A stretch of DNA of 64,000 bases from Oscillospiraceae bacterium (GTDB taxonomy: Bacteria; Bacillota; Clostridia; Oscillospirales; Acutalibacteraceae). The stretch is from the NCBI GenBank assembly GCA_902786285.1, contig CADABX010000003.1, forward strand, positions 62,001-126,000, written 5' to 3'. Numbering within the stretch: the first letter of the stretch is position 1; each line of letters starts with the position of its first letter. The position numbers and the translations under genes were made by a program. The notes below the pieces were generated by a model that made no database searches, was not told where the DNA came from, and saw only the letters and a program-made list of their open reading frames with translations. This document shows positions 7,711 through 16,235 of this stretch, piece after piece.

Positions 7711-8638
7711 GCTTTCCAAAGCGTTTTATGAGCAATACGGCAGACCGATGCTGCATGAACAGTTTGCCGATTATGAGGAATTGATTGCAGTCGCGCTGTG
7801 CGGCAGCGGCTCGGAATGCTTCGGCTTTGACGACGACGTTTCCACCGACCACGATTTTGAGCCGGGCTTCTGTCTGTTTTTGCCGGGCGAGGACGTGATC
7901 GACCGGCGCACGGCGTTTTTGCTTGAGCGTGCCTATGCCAAGCTGCCGAAGGAGTTCGAAGGCTTCCGGCGCAGTCTGATGAGCCCCGTGGGCGGCAACC
8001 GCCACGGCGTGATGCGCATGGACGACTTCTTTTTGCAAAAGGTCGGCGCGGCGGACGGCGTGCTTTGTGCCGAGCAGTGGCTGACGATCCCGGAATTCTA
8101 TCTTGCCGAAGCGACCAACGGCGCCGTCTTTCGCGACGACTGCGGCGCGTTCAGCGCCATCCGGGAAAAGCTTTCGGCGATGCCCGAGGACATCCGCCGC
8201 AAAAAGCTCGCGGGCGAGCTGCTGACGATGGCGCAAAGCGGACAGTATAACTACAACCGCTGCCTTCGCCACGGCGAAACCGGCGCGGCGCAAATGGCGG
8301 CTTTTGAATTCGTCAAGGCCGCGATCCACACGGTGTTTTTGCTGAACAAAACCTACATGCCCTATTACAAATGGCAGTTCCGCGCCCTGCGGGCGCTGCC
8401 GGTTTTGTCGGGTCTTGCCGATCCGCTGGAGTTTTTGCTCACGACGGAAAACAGCGACGATCTGCGCGAAACAAAGTACGGCATCATAGAGGACATCGCC
8501 GGTATGGTGATCGAAGCGCTGCAGACGCAGGCGCTGACCAAGGCGATCTGCGGCGATTTGGAAAAACACGCCTATTCCGTCAACGACACCGTTGCCAACG
8601 CGACGGTACGCAATCTGCATATTTTGGCAGGCGTATAA
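7697..8638 (+). CDS. DUF4037 nucleotidyltransferase-like protein
   Basis: 313 aa, cytoplasmic. CGSGSECFGFDDDVSTDHDF is a nucleotidyltransferase-type GS...DxD metal site, followed by a helical C-terminal half rich in aromatic residues (YMPYYKWQFRALRALP), the pattern I associate with DUF4037. Such proteins resemble aminoglycoside nucleotidyltransferases, but the substrate of this family is not known to me. The ATG is preceded by GGAGG inside the overlapping TPR gene. A bidirectional terminator ends the unit. Confidence 0.7.
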   Translation: MKGLELSKAFYEQYGRPMLHEQFADYEELIAVALCGSGSECFGFDDDVSTDHDFEPGFCLFLPGEDVIDRRTAFLLERAYAKLPKEFEGFRRSLMSPVGGNRHGVMRMDDFFLQKVGAADGVLCAEQWLTIPEFYLAEATNGAVFRDDCGAFSAIREKLSAMPEDIRRKKLAGELLTMAQSGQYNYNRCLRHGETGAAQMAAFEFVKAAIHTVFLLNKTYMPYYKWQFRALRALPVLSGLADPLEFLLTTENSDDLRETKYGIIEDIAGMVIEALQTQALTKAICGDLEKHAYSVNDTVANATVRNLHILAGV

Positions 8639-8653
8639 GCCGCTTTGCAAAGC

Positions 8654-8700
8654 AGCGCCCCCGAAGCCGCAATTGGCTCCGAGGGCGCTGTTGTTTTATT
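8654..8700. terminator. Bidirectional terminator between convergent genes
   Basis: AGCGCCC (8654-8660) pairs with GGGCGCT (8683-8689), with an inner AGCC/GGCT stem and a T-rich tail on the plus strand. Confidence 0.8.
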
Positions 8701-8703
8701 TTT

Positions 8704-11136
8704 TTATTCCGCGGGCACTTGTTCTTTTGCCTGTTCCAGCGCGTCGGCCTTTGCCATGATCTCGTCCAGGTGGGCATACATGTCGCGCTGGGAGAGCAGC
8801 TTTTCGGCGTCGAGCACGGGCTTTGCCGCGCGGGCAAAGAAGGCGTGGCGGTCCATTTCCGCCTTGGCGTCGGCGCGGGCCTGTTTGCGCTGCTGTCCGG
8901 TTTCTTCGATCTGCCGGCGCAGCGCTTTCTGCTGTTTGCGGTCCTTCGCTTTTTTGGCGTCGCGCAGCGCGGCGTACTGCTCTTTCAGTTTGTCATCGCA
9001 ATCGTCCTCCGCGGCAAAGAATCCTTCCAGCACGGCGAAGTCCGGCTGCACAAACGGCTGCTTGCCGGCAAAGTATTTTTGATACGCCTTGCGGGCGCTG
9101 CGCAGTGTGCGCGCCTGTTCCACGCAAAGAGAACGCAGCTCTTTTTCGGCCTTGGTGCCTTTCGGCATCGCTTTGGCTTCCCGCATCCGTGTGCGGACGG
9201 TCTGCGGATCGAGCGTCTGCACGCCCTGCAGCCCCTGTGCCGCCATCCGTTCGCTTTGGAAAAGCTGGCGCTGCATCTTGTCGGTACCGAACTTGTCAAG
9301 CTCGTCGCAGACGAATTTGCCGATCTCGATCTCTTCGTTGAAATCCCTGTCGCGTTTATATGCCGTCTTCGCTGCTTTGCGGGCAGCTTTGTCTTTTTCG
9401 CCGCGCCAGACTTTGCGCGACAGCAGTTTGGCCTCGGCTTCCGCGTGGGCGCGGGCGGTGCGGATGATTTCGGCCGCTTCACACAGCGCATCGTCCTGCA
9501 TCAGACCGTTATGATAGTCCTCAAACATGGCGCGGATCTTGAGCACGCGGATCACGCTCTTTTGCTTGCGTTCGGAAAAGTCGTACCAGAAATACGGGAT
9601 CACGTTGAGCAATGCGCCGAACGCGGAAAATAAAATCAGCACATGCAGCAGCCGCAGCAGCACGTCCGGGTCATAGAGCGCGGAGTTGGCGTTGATATAG
9701 TTGTTCTGTCCGCTGGCAAGCTGCTCCTGCAGAATCGTACCGACTGTTTTGCCGTCGCCGAGCAGACGCGACAAAATTGCCGGGTTGCTCGTAACACGCG
9801 CGGCGTTTTCGGCGGTCAGACCGCCCTTTTCGTAGATCATCGGCAAAATGGAGGACGTGCTCAGCGTGATCACGATGCCGATGGTGCCCACCGCGGAGAA
9901 CATGCCGTCGATCCGCTCGCCGGTGATGTACTGCTGATAGTCGCGAATATCCGCCTGCACCGCCGGGTTGAGGATCAAAAAGAACGAGCCGACAAACGCG
10001 TTCATATACAGACACCCGAGCACCAGCCAGATCGTCATGCCATCGATCTGCCGCGTGGCGGGCAGCATAAGCAGAATGAACAGAATGTTGAACAGATTCG
10101 TAACGATCAGCACCGCCTTTTTGCCCCATTTGCGGATGGCAAAGGGCGTAATCAGCATGCCCCACAGCGAGGCGTTGCCGTAGATGGTGACGATAATGCC
10201 GTAGAGATTGCCCGAACAGGCGCCGCCGTAATTATACAGCCAGAACAGGATGTTGCTATAGGCGGTTTCCAGAAAGCCGATCCAGCCGGCGAGCGAGATG
10301 ATCCAGAAGTATTTGTTTTTGGCCACTGCTCGCAGGGCGTCGGTGAACTTGATCTGCACCACATGGGTGCGAGCCTGGACGATTTTTTCCTGCGTGTTGC
10401 TGTAGACCACAATGCACAGCAGCAGCCCGAGGATGGACAAGATCGGGTACAGCAGCCGGTAGACACGGATGTCCGTGGCGTTGGAATGAAAGATGTTTGA
10501 CGCGACCAGCGGCGTGACAAGGTTGACGATGGACGGCGCCATGGAATAGACCACGCTTTTGATCGACGCCACATCGGAGCGCTCCTGGGAATCGGGCGAA
10601 AGGACGTGGATCAGATTTTCATACGCGTCGTAGAAGAAATAATAGAAGAAGTGCAAAAACAGATTGATGATCAGAATGACGGCGCATTTGAGCACATAGG
10701 CCGTCGGTTTGCCAAACAGCGTGCCGGTCGGGAACCATTGTTCAAAAAGATTATACGGAAACCACACCATCGCCACGCAAAGCAGGGCCGTCGGCACACC
10801 CATCGTCAAAATATACGGGCGGTACTTGCCCGCCTTGTTGCGCGTGTTGTCGATGATATCCGCCCGCAGACCGGTCATCGGAATGCTGGCCACCACGGCG
10901 ATCACATACATGATATACAGATCGGTCGGCGCCACGCCCAGCGTGCTCATCACCAGGGTATTGCCGGTGCCGAGGATACATGCCATGCCGAGGCACATTA
11001 CAAAATAGGCGCCGATACCGCCGCCCGCATAGGCGGCGATTTCGCGAAACGGCATATACCGCCCGGGCATCGGATGGTCCCAATAGGTTTTGACCTTTTT
11101 CAGCAGCGCGCCCGCCTGCCGCAGTTTTTGTTGCAT
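8704..11136 (-). CDS. GPH-family (MFS) transporter with long charged cytoplasmic tail
   Basis: 810 aa. Residues 30-500 form about 12 membrane segments of the glycoside-pentoside-hexuronide:cation symporter type (ADIIDNTRNKAGKYRPYIL resembles the family's D-x-x-R-T-R-x-G-K-x-R-P loop). About 300 highly charged, helix-forming residues follow (KAKDRKQQKALRRQIEE), far beyond the usual ~450-500 aa. The tail could be coiled-coil or bind a partner. The upstream in-frame ATG at 11166 overlaps the -10 box, whereas AAGGGGAG precedes the ATG at 11136, so I use the latter. Substrate unknown; sugars or glycosides are typical. Confidence 0.75.
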   Translation of the reverse strand: MQQKLRQAGALLKKVKTYWDHPMPGRYMPFREIAAYAGGGIGAYFVMCLGMACILGTGNTLVMSTLGVAPTDLYIMYVIAVVASIPMTGLRADIIDNTRNKAGKYRPYILTMGVPTALLCVAMVWFPYNLFEQWFPTGTLFGKPTAYVLKCAVILIINLFLHFFYYFFYDAYENLIHVLSPDSQERSDVASIKSVVYSMAPSIVNLVTPLVASNIFHSNATDIRVYRLLYPILSILGLLLCIVVYSNTQEKIVQARTHVVQIKFTDALRAVAKNKYFWIISLAGWIGFLETAYSNILFWLYNYGGACSGNLYGIIVTIYGNASLWGMLITPFAIRKWGKKAVLIVTNLFNILFILLMLPATRQIDGMTIWLVLGCLYMNAFVGSFFLILNPAVQADIRDYQQYITGERIDGMFSAVGTIGIVITLSTSSILPMIYEKGGLTAENAARVTSNPAILSRLLGDGKTVGTILQEQLASGQNNYINANSALYDPDVLLRLLHVLILFSAFGALLNVIPYFWYDFSERKQKSVIRVLKIRAMFEDYHNGLMQDDALCEAAEIIRTARAHAEAEAKLLSRKVWRGEKDKAARKAAKTAYKRDRDFNEEIEIGKFVCDELDKFGTDKMQRQLFQSERMAAQGLQGVQTLDPQTVRTRMREAKAMPKGTKAEKELRSLCVEQARTLRSARKAYQKYFAGKQPFVQPDFAVLEGFFAAEDDCDDKLKEQYAALRDAKKAKDRKQQKALRRQIEETGQQRKQARADAKAEMDRHAFFARAAKPVLDAEKLLSQRDMYAHLDEIMAKADALEQAKEQVPAE

Positions 11137-11164
11137 CGTCTTCTCCCCTTCGTTGTTTTGCTTC

Positions 11165-11193
11165 ATTATAACACAGCTTTTTCCGCTTTTAAA
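11165..11193 (-). promoter_or_regulatory. Probable promoter of the GPH transporter gene
   Basis: Minus strand TTTAAA (11188-11193), 17-bp spacer, TATAAT (11165-11170). The -10 spans the first in-frame ATG, which argues against that codon as start. Confidence 0.55.
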
Positions 11194-11339
11194 GACCTAT
11201 TGCGAAAAACAAAAACTTTTGTGAACACGCGCCCGCAATTGCGCGGACTGTTGCGGCAATGTTGCGATTTTTCCCGTATTTCGGGCAAAATCAACAGATT
11301 TGGCCGCTTTTTTTCTATTCCGGCGCCTGCAAAAAAGCA

Positions 11340-11368
11340 TTGACATTTACAACAAAAACAGGTATCAT
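11340..11368 (+). promoter_or_regulatory. Sigma-A promoter of the secreted InlB-repeat-like protein
   Basis: Consensus TTGACA, 17-bp spacer, TATCAT. Confidence 0.7.
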
Positions 11369-11432
11369 AAAACTGTATTAGAGGCTGTATCTTTCAGGTG
11401 CAGCAACAGCAACCTATCAGGGAGGTTATTTT

Positions 11433-12611
11433 ATGAAACATATGAAGAAATCCATCGCTTTGTTTCTGGCCGTGCTGATGACGCTGTCGGTCTTTTCCGT
11501 TGTCGGCTTTGCGGAAACCGGCACAGAGTCGGAACCGGCAGGTCCGTTTACGGTGAAATTCCTTGAATGCGCGTCCGAAAACGGTTCTGCGCCAAAGGTC
11601 ATTTGGGAAGTGAACAATGTTGAAAAAGGCGGAAATGTGGAAGATCCGTATGAGAATGTCAAAAACAAGTTGAAATACCCCGCCGAACTGGATAAGGATT
11701 TCTACAAATGGGAGTTCACCGGTTGGAGCCACAGCCTCGAAAATGTGCAGAGCAATCTGACCATTTCCCCGCGCTATAACAAGGTCGGCAAGCAGTATAA
11801 TGTTATTTACCACAACTTCGACGGCAGCGAGATCAGCCGCGAAACGTGCATTTACGGCGATCATCTGTCCGAAATGCCCGTGCCGGTCCGTCCCGATGAC
11901 GACCGCTATTTCTATGACTTTGCAGGCTGGTCGCTGAAGCTCGGCATCGATCCGGCATCCAATCCGGAGGATGCAAAATATCTGCTTGATTTCTCTCAAG
12001 GCCTGAATCTGCCGATCGACGAAAAGCTTGAGCAGGTTCCGGGACAGCCGGATTACATCGATCTGTACGGCACCGGCACAGAGCCCATTACCGTTGACGT
12101 CTATGCCTATTTCACTCGTCACATCAAGGAATACACGCTTTCTCTGACGGTGCTGGATTCCTACGGCTCTCCGGTCAACCATGCAGCTGTGCAGGTACGC
12201 GGCGCCAACGGTCAGCTGCTTGACCAGACCTATGCCGCCCGCGACGAGGAAGGCAACCTGACCGGCGGCTATAAGGCAGCAACCGGTTATACCAACGATA
12301 AGGGTCAGATCACGATGTATCTGCCGTATCAGACGGAGTACACCATTGAGGCCTCCTATACGGATACCGACGAAGGCATCATCAAGAAGGTGACCGTGAG
12401 CGATCTTAAACAGGGCGTCACTATCACGCTGACGCCGGCTGCCGGCTACCACGAGGAATACAAACCCCGCTGCACCTGTGCTTGCCATTCCTTCATCGGC
12501 GGACTGTGGATCACCGCGCTGAACGTGATGCATTATCTGTTCAAGGTCAAGTATGTCTGCTGCTACGACATGTACGCCACCCACGGCGACAAGCTGGCAT
12601 ACGCCGCATAA
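11433..12611 (+). CDS. Secreted protein with InlB-type repeats and Cys-rich hydrophobic tail
   Basis: 392 aa. Signal peptide at residues 1-27 (SIALFLAVLMTLSVFSVVGFA). Two regions resemble Listeria-Bacteroides (InlB B) repeats: WEFTGWSHSLENVQSNLTISP and a second with FYDFAGWS. Residues ~235-330 look like a carboxypeptidase-regulatory/Ig-like fold (LTVLDSYGSPVNHAAVQVRG...GYTNDKGQITMYLP). The last 45 residues hold CTCACHSF, a hydrophobic helix, then VCCYDM, a layout I recall from other clostridial secreted proteins. GGGAGG seven bases upstream fixes the start. Probably a surface or secreted adhesin-like protein; the ligand is unknown. Confidence 0.7.
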   Translation: MKHMKKSIALFLAVLMTLSVFSVVGFAETGTESEPAGPFTVKFLECASENGSAPKVIWEVNNVEKGGNVEDPYENVKNKLKYPAELDKDFYKWEFTGWSHSLENVQSNLTISPRYNKVGKQYNVIYHNFDGSEISRETCIYGDHLSEMPVPVRPDDDRYFYDFAGWSLKLGIDPASNPEDAKYLLDFSQGLNLPIDEKLEQVPGQPDYIDLYGTGTEPITVDVYAYFTRHIKEYTLSLTVLDSYGSPVNHAAVQVRGANGQLLDQTYAARDEEGNLTGGYKAATGYTNDKGQITMYLPYQTEYTIEASYTDTDEGIIKKVTVSDLKQGVTITLTPAAGYHEEYKPRCTCACHSFIGGLWITALNVMHYLFKVKYVCCYDMYATHGDKLAYAA

Positions 12612-12626
12612 CACAAAAGCCAATGG

Positions 12627-12656
12627 AAAACGCAGGGCTGCGGCTCTGCGTTTTTT
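12627..12656 (+). terminator. Intrinsic terminator
   Basis: AAAACGCAG and CTGCGTTTT arms, ten-base loop, T6 tail. Confidence 0.85.
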
Positions 12657-12785
12657 CTTTTCCATATGGAATAATCGCCCATCTTTTTTGCCCGGGAAAT
12701 TTTGGCTATTTTTCACGAATTGTTCACACATTTCGCCGAAAATCTGTTAAAATAGTATTGTAGATTCTGAAGAGGAGGCGAGATG

Positions 12786-12932
12786 ATGGATAAGTTTTCG
12801 CTCAAGCTGGACAAAATCAAGTCGAAGGTCGATTTTAAAATGATCCTTTCCCTCATCAATATGGTCATGGGAATCCTACGCACACTGATCCAGGCCAAGC
12901 AGGGCGATACCACAACTCCGGCTGCCGAATAA
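12786..12932 (+). CDS. Small amphipathic peptide (48 aa)
   Basis: MDKFSLKLDKIKSKVDFKMI, then LSLINMVMGILRTLIQ, then a polar end. AGGAGG (12773-12778) lies seven bases before this ATG and only four before the alternative ATG at 12783. The gene sits alone between two strong terminators. The central segment is hydrophobic and could form one membrane-associated helix with a basic N-terminal face. No family recognised. A weak -10 (TAAAAT, 12748-12753) precedes it. Confidence 0.6.
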   Translation: MDKFSLKLDKIKSKVDFKMILSLINMVMGILRTLIQAKQGDTTTPAAE

Positions 12933-12944
12933 AGCAAACAAAAG

Positions 12945-12980
12945 ACCGTCCGCGGGAAAAACCTGCGGACGGTTTGTTTT
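12945..12980. terminator. Bidirectional terminator
   Basis: ACCGTCCGC (12945-12953) pairs with GCGGACGGT (12965-12973), followed by TTGTTTTTC. It separates the small peptide gene from the convergent HAD gene. Confidence 0.85.
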
Positions 12981-12990
12981 TCTTTTCGGT

Positions 12991-13560
12991 TTATTTTACC
13001 TGCCGGATCTCATTGCCCTTGACCATGAACGCGCGCTTTGCCAGCGGAAACAGACAGGCGTCGTTGACGGAATCGGTATAGAAGTCGTCGATTTCAACGT
13101 CGGGAAACGCCGCACGAAACAACGCCACCTTGCGCTCGCGGAAACACGCGGTGCGCACCTCGCCCGTCTCAATATCGAAATCGGTCGCGATCAGATGGCG
13201 CACGCCGAGCCGGCGGCAGATGTCGTCCATCATAAAATACGGCGACGCGGTGATGATCACATCGTCCGCCTTCTGCTGCCGGAGATAAAACGGCTTGATC
13301 TTGTGCATCCGCCTGTCCCAGAAGCCGGACACCAGCGACGCCACGTCCACTTTGTTTTCGGCGAAATACGCCTGCAGCTTCGGCGCATAATTTTCTGCAA
13401 AATTCTCAAACCGTGCCTGCCCGCGGTTATACTGCCGCATCAGCTTTGCGATGCTCGGCAGAAAGCGGACGATCGTCGGATCTTTTTTCAGATAGGCCAG
13501 AATAAACTCGATGGAGCTTTCGCCGTCGTAGATGGTTTCGTCAAAGTCATAGACATTCAT
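12991..13560 (-). CDS. HAD-superfamily phosphatase (SerB-like subclass I)
   Basis: 189 aa, cytoplasmic. HAD motif I is DFDETIYDG near the N-terminus, motif II is IITASPYF, motif III is the Lys in RERKVALF, and motif IV is FYTDSVND. The helical cap between motifs I and II fits phosphoserine-phosphatase-like enzymes, which hydrolyse small phosphate esters. AAGGAGAG precedes the ATG. It follows the EIIC-like membrane protein by ten bases, so the two form one operon; the substrate is unknown. Confidence 0.8.
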   Translation of the reverse strand: MNVYDFDETIYDGESSIEFILAYLKKDPTIVRFLPSIAKLMRQYNRGQARFENFAENYAPKLQAYFAENKVDVASLVSGFWDRRMHKIKPFYLRQQKADDVIITASPYFMMDDICRRLGVRHLIATDFDIETGEVRTACFRERKVALFRAAFPDVEIDDFYTDSVNDACLFPLAKRAFMVKGNEIRQVK

Positions 13561-13570
13561 GCGGCTCTCC

Positions 13571-14584
13571 TTATTTCGGCTGTTCGAGCTTCAGGTATTC
13601 GTCTTTGACCAGACCGATCTTTTTAAAGATCAGATGAAACACCAACGAGAGCACTGCCGGCGCAACGATATGCATCAGCACGATCAGACCGACCGTTTTG
13701 CCGGCGCCGAACGATTCGTGCATGGCGCTCCAGGCGCCGAACTGGCCGACAAGGCCGCTCGTGCCCATACCGGCGCCGGTGGGCGTGTTGGTCATTTTGA
13801 ACACGCAGGTCGAAATCGGGCCGAGAATCGCACCGGCAAGCGTCGGCGCCAAAAGGATCTGCGGCCGCTTCATGATATTGCCGAACTGGAGCATACTCGT
13901 GCCGATGCCCTGCGACAAAAGGCCGCCCACACCGTTGGCGCGGTAGCTTGTGACGGCAAACCCGACCATCTGCGCCGCGCAGCCCACAGCGGCCGCGCCG
14001 GCGGCGATACCGTCCAGACCGAGCATGATACAGATCGCGGCCGAGCTGATCGGCGCGGTCAGCGCAAGCCCGACCAGCGTCGCCACGGTGACGCCCATCG
14101 GGAACGGATGCAGCGTCGTTGCGGCGTTGATCACTTCGCCGAGCCACGTCATGAATTTGGACAGATACGGACCGACAAACATGCCACACAAGCCGCCGGT
14201 CACGATGGTGACAATCGGGGTGAGCACGATGTCGAGTTTGGTTTTGCCGGCGATCAGCGAGCCGAGCTCGCTGCCGACCACGGCTGCGGCAAACGCGCCG
14301 ACCGGGCCGCCCAGGCTGTAGCCGTAGGCGCCGACGGCGATACACGAAAAGATGACCAGCGGTTTCGCCTTGAGTCCATAGGCGATCGCCGCGCCGATGG
14401 CGCCGCCGACCACGGGCGAGGACGCCGCAAGCACCTCGGTGAACTTGCTCAAAAAACCGAGATACGGGATCTTTGCCAACTGGCTGATGATCAGACCGAC
14501 GATCAGCGACGCAAACAGACCGAGCGCCATCGCGCTCATGGCGTCGACGAAATAGCGTTTAAAATACTTTTTGACCACCTGCAT
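13571..14584 (-). CDS. PTS EIIC-type membrane protein, PfoR-like
   Basis: 337 aa with about nine Gly/Ala-rich membrane segments. The sequence fits the PTS_EIIC_2 family, to which the Clostridium perfringens regulator PfoR belongs. Typical stretches are AIGAAIAYGLKAKPLVIFS and TPTGAGMGTSGLVGQFGA. There are no EIIA or EIIB domains and no HPr-interacting partner nearby, so phosphotransfer-coupled sugar uptake is not demonstrated. GAGGAGG fixes the start. Transcribed with the downstream HAD phosphatase, which suggests handling of a phosphorylated small molecule (inference). Confidence 0.75.
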   Translation of the reverse strand: MQVVKKYFKRYFVDAMSAMALGLFASLIVGLIISQLAKIPYLGFLSKFTEVLAASSPVVGGAIGAAIAYGLKAKPLVIFSCIAVGAYGYSLGGPVGAFAAAVVGSELGSLIAGKTKLDIVLTPIVTIVTGGLCGMFVGPYLSKFMTWLGEVINAATTLHPFPMGVTVATLVGLALTAPISSAAICIMLGLDGIAAGAAAVGCAAQMVGFAVTSYRANGVGGLLSQGIGTSMLQFGNIMKRPQILLAPTLAGAILGPISTCVFKMTNTPTGAGMGTSGLVGQFGAWSAMHESFGAGKTVGLIVLMHIVAPAVLSLVFHLIFKKIGLVKDEYLKLEQPK

Positions 14585-14641
14585 GAGAAGACCTCCTCTT
14601 TGCGCATCCGCATGGATCCGCGGGCAGTTACTGTTTGCGTT

Positions 14642-14670
14642 ATTATAGTATAAACGCCGCAAGAAATCAA
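14642..14670 (-). promoter_or_regulatory. Promoter of the EIIC/HAD operon
   Basis: Minus strand TTGATT (14665-14670), 17-bp spacer, TATAAT (14642-14647). Confidence 0.75.
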
Positions 14671-14689
14671 GCAGCGGCGGAAATTTTAG

Positions 14690-14718
14690 TTGCGTTTTAT
14701 GCAAATCCATTATATAAT
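14690..14718 (+). promoter_or_regulatory. Promoter of the zinc-ribbon protein/rfbB operon
   Basis: TTGCGT, 17-bp spacer, TATAAT, divergent from the EIIC promoter with only 19 bp between the two -35 boxes. Confidence 0.75.
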
Positions 14719-14739
14719 AAAGGATAAGGAAGTGATCCC

Positions 14740-15141
14740 ATGCAAAATTTTCAACAAAAGCTGCGCACGCTGCTGCAAGGCCGCTACGGCGTCGACCAGC
14801 TCACCGTGGCGCTGATGCTGCTCGGCTGTCTCATCACGTTGATTCTGTCGTTTCTGTCGGTGCGCTATTACCGGCTGATCGGCCTTTTGCCGATGATCCT
14901 CGCGCTGCTGCGTGTCCTGTCGCGCAATGTGGAAAAACGCCGCGCGGAAAACGACCGCTTTTTGCGTGTGTGGGAACCGGTCAAACAAAAGCTTTCCGTG
15001 AAAGCGCAGCACGCCCGGGACAGAGACCACCGCTATTACGCCTGCCCGACCTGCAAAAAGACACTGCGTGTGCCGAAGAACCGCGGCAAGATCGAAATCA
15101 CCTGCCCGCACTGCGGCACGAAATTTAAGAAAAGAACGTGA
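14740..15141 (+). CDS. Small membrane protein with C-terminal zinc ribbon
   Basis: 133 aa. Two hydrophobic segments (residues ~20-40 and 46-60) are followed by a basic helical region and a C-terminal zinc ribbon, YYACPTCKKTLRVP...EITCPHCGTKFKKRT, with two CxxC pairs. Proteins of this shape are common in Clostridia and uncharacterised. The stop lies eight bases before the rfbB start, so they share a transcript. The role of the zinc site is unknown. Confidence 0.75.
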   Translation: MQNFQQKLRTLLQGRYGVDQLTVALMLLGCLITLILSFLSVRYYRLIGLLPMILALLRVLSRNVEKRRAENDRFLRVWEPVKQKLSVKAQHARDRDHRYYACPTCKKTLRVPKNRGKIEITCPHCGTKFKKRT

Positions 15142-15149
15142 GGTTGCTT

Positions 15150-16172
15150 ATGAAAACGCTGCTTGTCACCGGCGCCGCCGGCTTTATCGGCTCCAACTTT
15201 GTTTATTATATGCTTGCCAAACATCCCGATCTGCGCATCATCGGGCTGGACGCGCTGACCTATGCCGGCAATCTGGAAACGCTTGCGCCCGCGATGGAAA
15301 ACGAACGCTTCCGTTTTGTCAGGGCAGACATCACCGACCGCGAAACGATCTTCAAGCTGTTTGATGAAACGCCGATCGACGCCGTGGTCAACTTTGCCGC
15401 GGAATCGCATGTCGACCGTTCCATCGACACGCCGGAGATTTTCCTGAAAACAAATATCCTCGGCACGCAGGTGCTGCTGGACGCCTGCCGCGCCCACGGC
15501 AACGTCCGCTATCATCAGGTCTCGACCGACGAGGTCTACGGCGATCTGCCGCTGGACCGGCCCGACCTGTTCTTTACCGAGGAAACGCCGATCCACACGT
15601 CGTCGCCCTATTCCGCCAGCAAGGCCGGCGCGGATCTGCTGGTCATGGCCTATCACCGCACCTATGGCGCGGCGGTCACGATCAGCCGCTGCTCCAACAA
15701 CTACGGGCCGTATCATTTCCCGGAAAAGCTGATCCCGCTGATGATCACCAACGCGCTGGAGGGCAAGCCTCTGCCGGTCTACGGCGAGGGCAAAAATGTG
15801 CGCGACTGGCTGTATGTGGAGGATCACTGCAAGGCGATCGACCTGATTCTGCAGGGCGGTGTGCCGGGCGAAGTATATAACATCGGCGGCCACAACGAGC
15901 GGACGAACCTCGATGTGGTAAAGACCGTCCTGCGCCTGCTGGGCAAGGACGAGAGCGCCATCGTATATGTCAAGGACCGTCCGGGACATGACATGCGTTA
16001 TGCCATTGACCCGACCAAGATCAAAAACGCCCTCGGGTGGTATCCGGAAACGGATTTTGACACCGGACTCAAAAAGACGGTGGACTGGTATCTGACGCAC
16101 CGCGACTGGTGGGAACACGTCAAAAGCGGCGAGTATGCCGATTATTATGAAAAGATGTATAAGAACAGATAA
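15150..16172 (+). CDS. rfbB: dTDP-glucose 4,6-dehydratase
   Basis: 340 aa, cytoplasmic extended SDR enzyme. Converts dTDP-glucose to dTDP-4-keto-6-deoxyglucose, the branch point to dTDP-rhamnose and related sugars. The Rossmann GxxGxxG is TGAAGFIGSNF; substrate residues are in ESHVDRSID and STDEVYGD (Asp-Glu catalytic pair); the YxxxK pair is in SPYSASKAGAD; NNYGPYHFPEKLIP is typical of RfbB. GAGGT spaces well to the ATG at 15150, so I prefer it to the GTG at 15138. No rfbA, rfbC or rfbD lies nearby, so the rest of the pathway is elsewhere. Confidence 0.93.
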   Translation: MKTLLVTGAAGFIGSNFVYYMLAKHPDLRIIGLDALTYAGNLETLAPAMENERFRFVRADITDRETIFKLFDETPIDAVVNFAAESHVDRSIDTPEIFLKTNILGTQVLLDACRAHGNVRYHQVSTDEVYGDLPLDRPDLFFTEETPIHTSSPYSASKAGADLLVMAYHRTYGAAVTISRCSNNYGPYHFPEKLIPLMITNALEGKPLPVYGEGKNVRDWLYVEDHCKAIDLILQGGVPGEVYNIGGHNERTNLDVVKTVLRLLGKDESAIVYVKDRPGHDMRYAIDPTKIKNALGWYPETDFDTGLKKTVDWYLTHRDWWEHVKSGEYADYYEKMYKNR

Positions 16173-16178
16173 GCAGAT

Positions 16179-16202
16179 GCCGCGCGACTGCGCGGCTATT
16201 GT
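16179..16202 (+). terminator. Intrinsic terminator after rfbB
   Basis: GCCGCGC, GACT loop, GCGCGGC, then TATTGTTTT. Confidence 0.75.
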
Positions 16203-16235
16203 TTTATCTGTCAGCAGTCAGCAGTCTGTGATTAA

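Noticed and set aside
11136..11166. ATG at 11166 as start of the GPH transporter
   Set aside because: It lies within the TATAAT box; AAGGGGAG points to the ATG at 11136.
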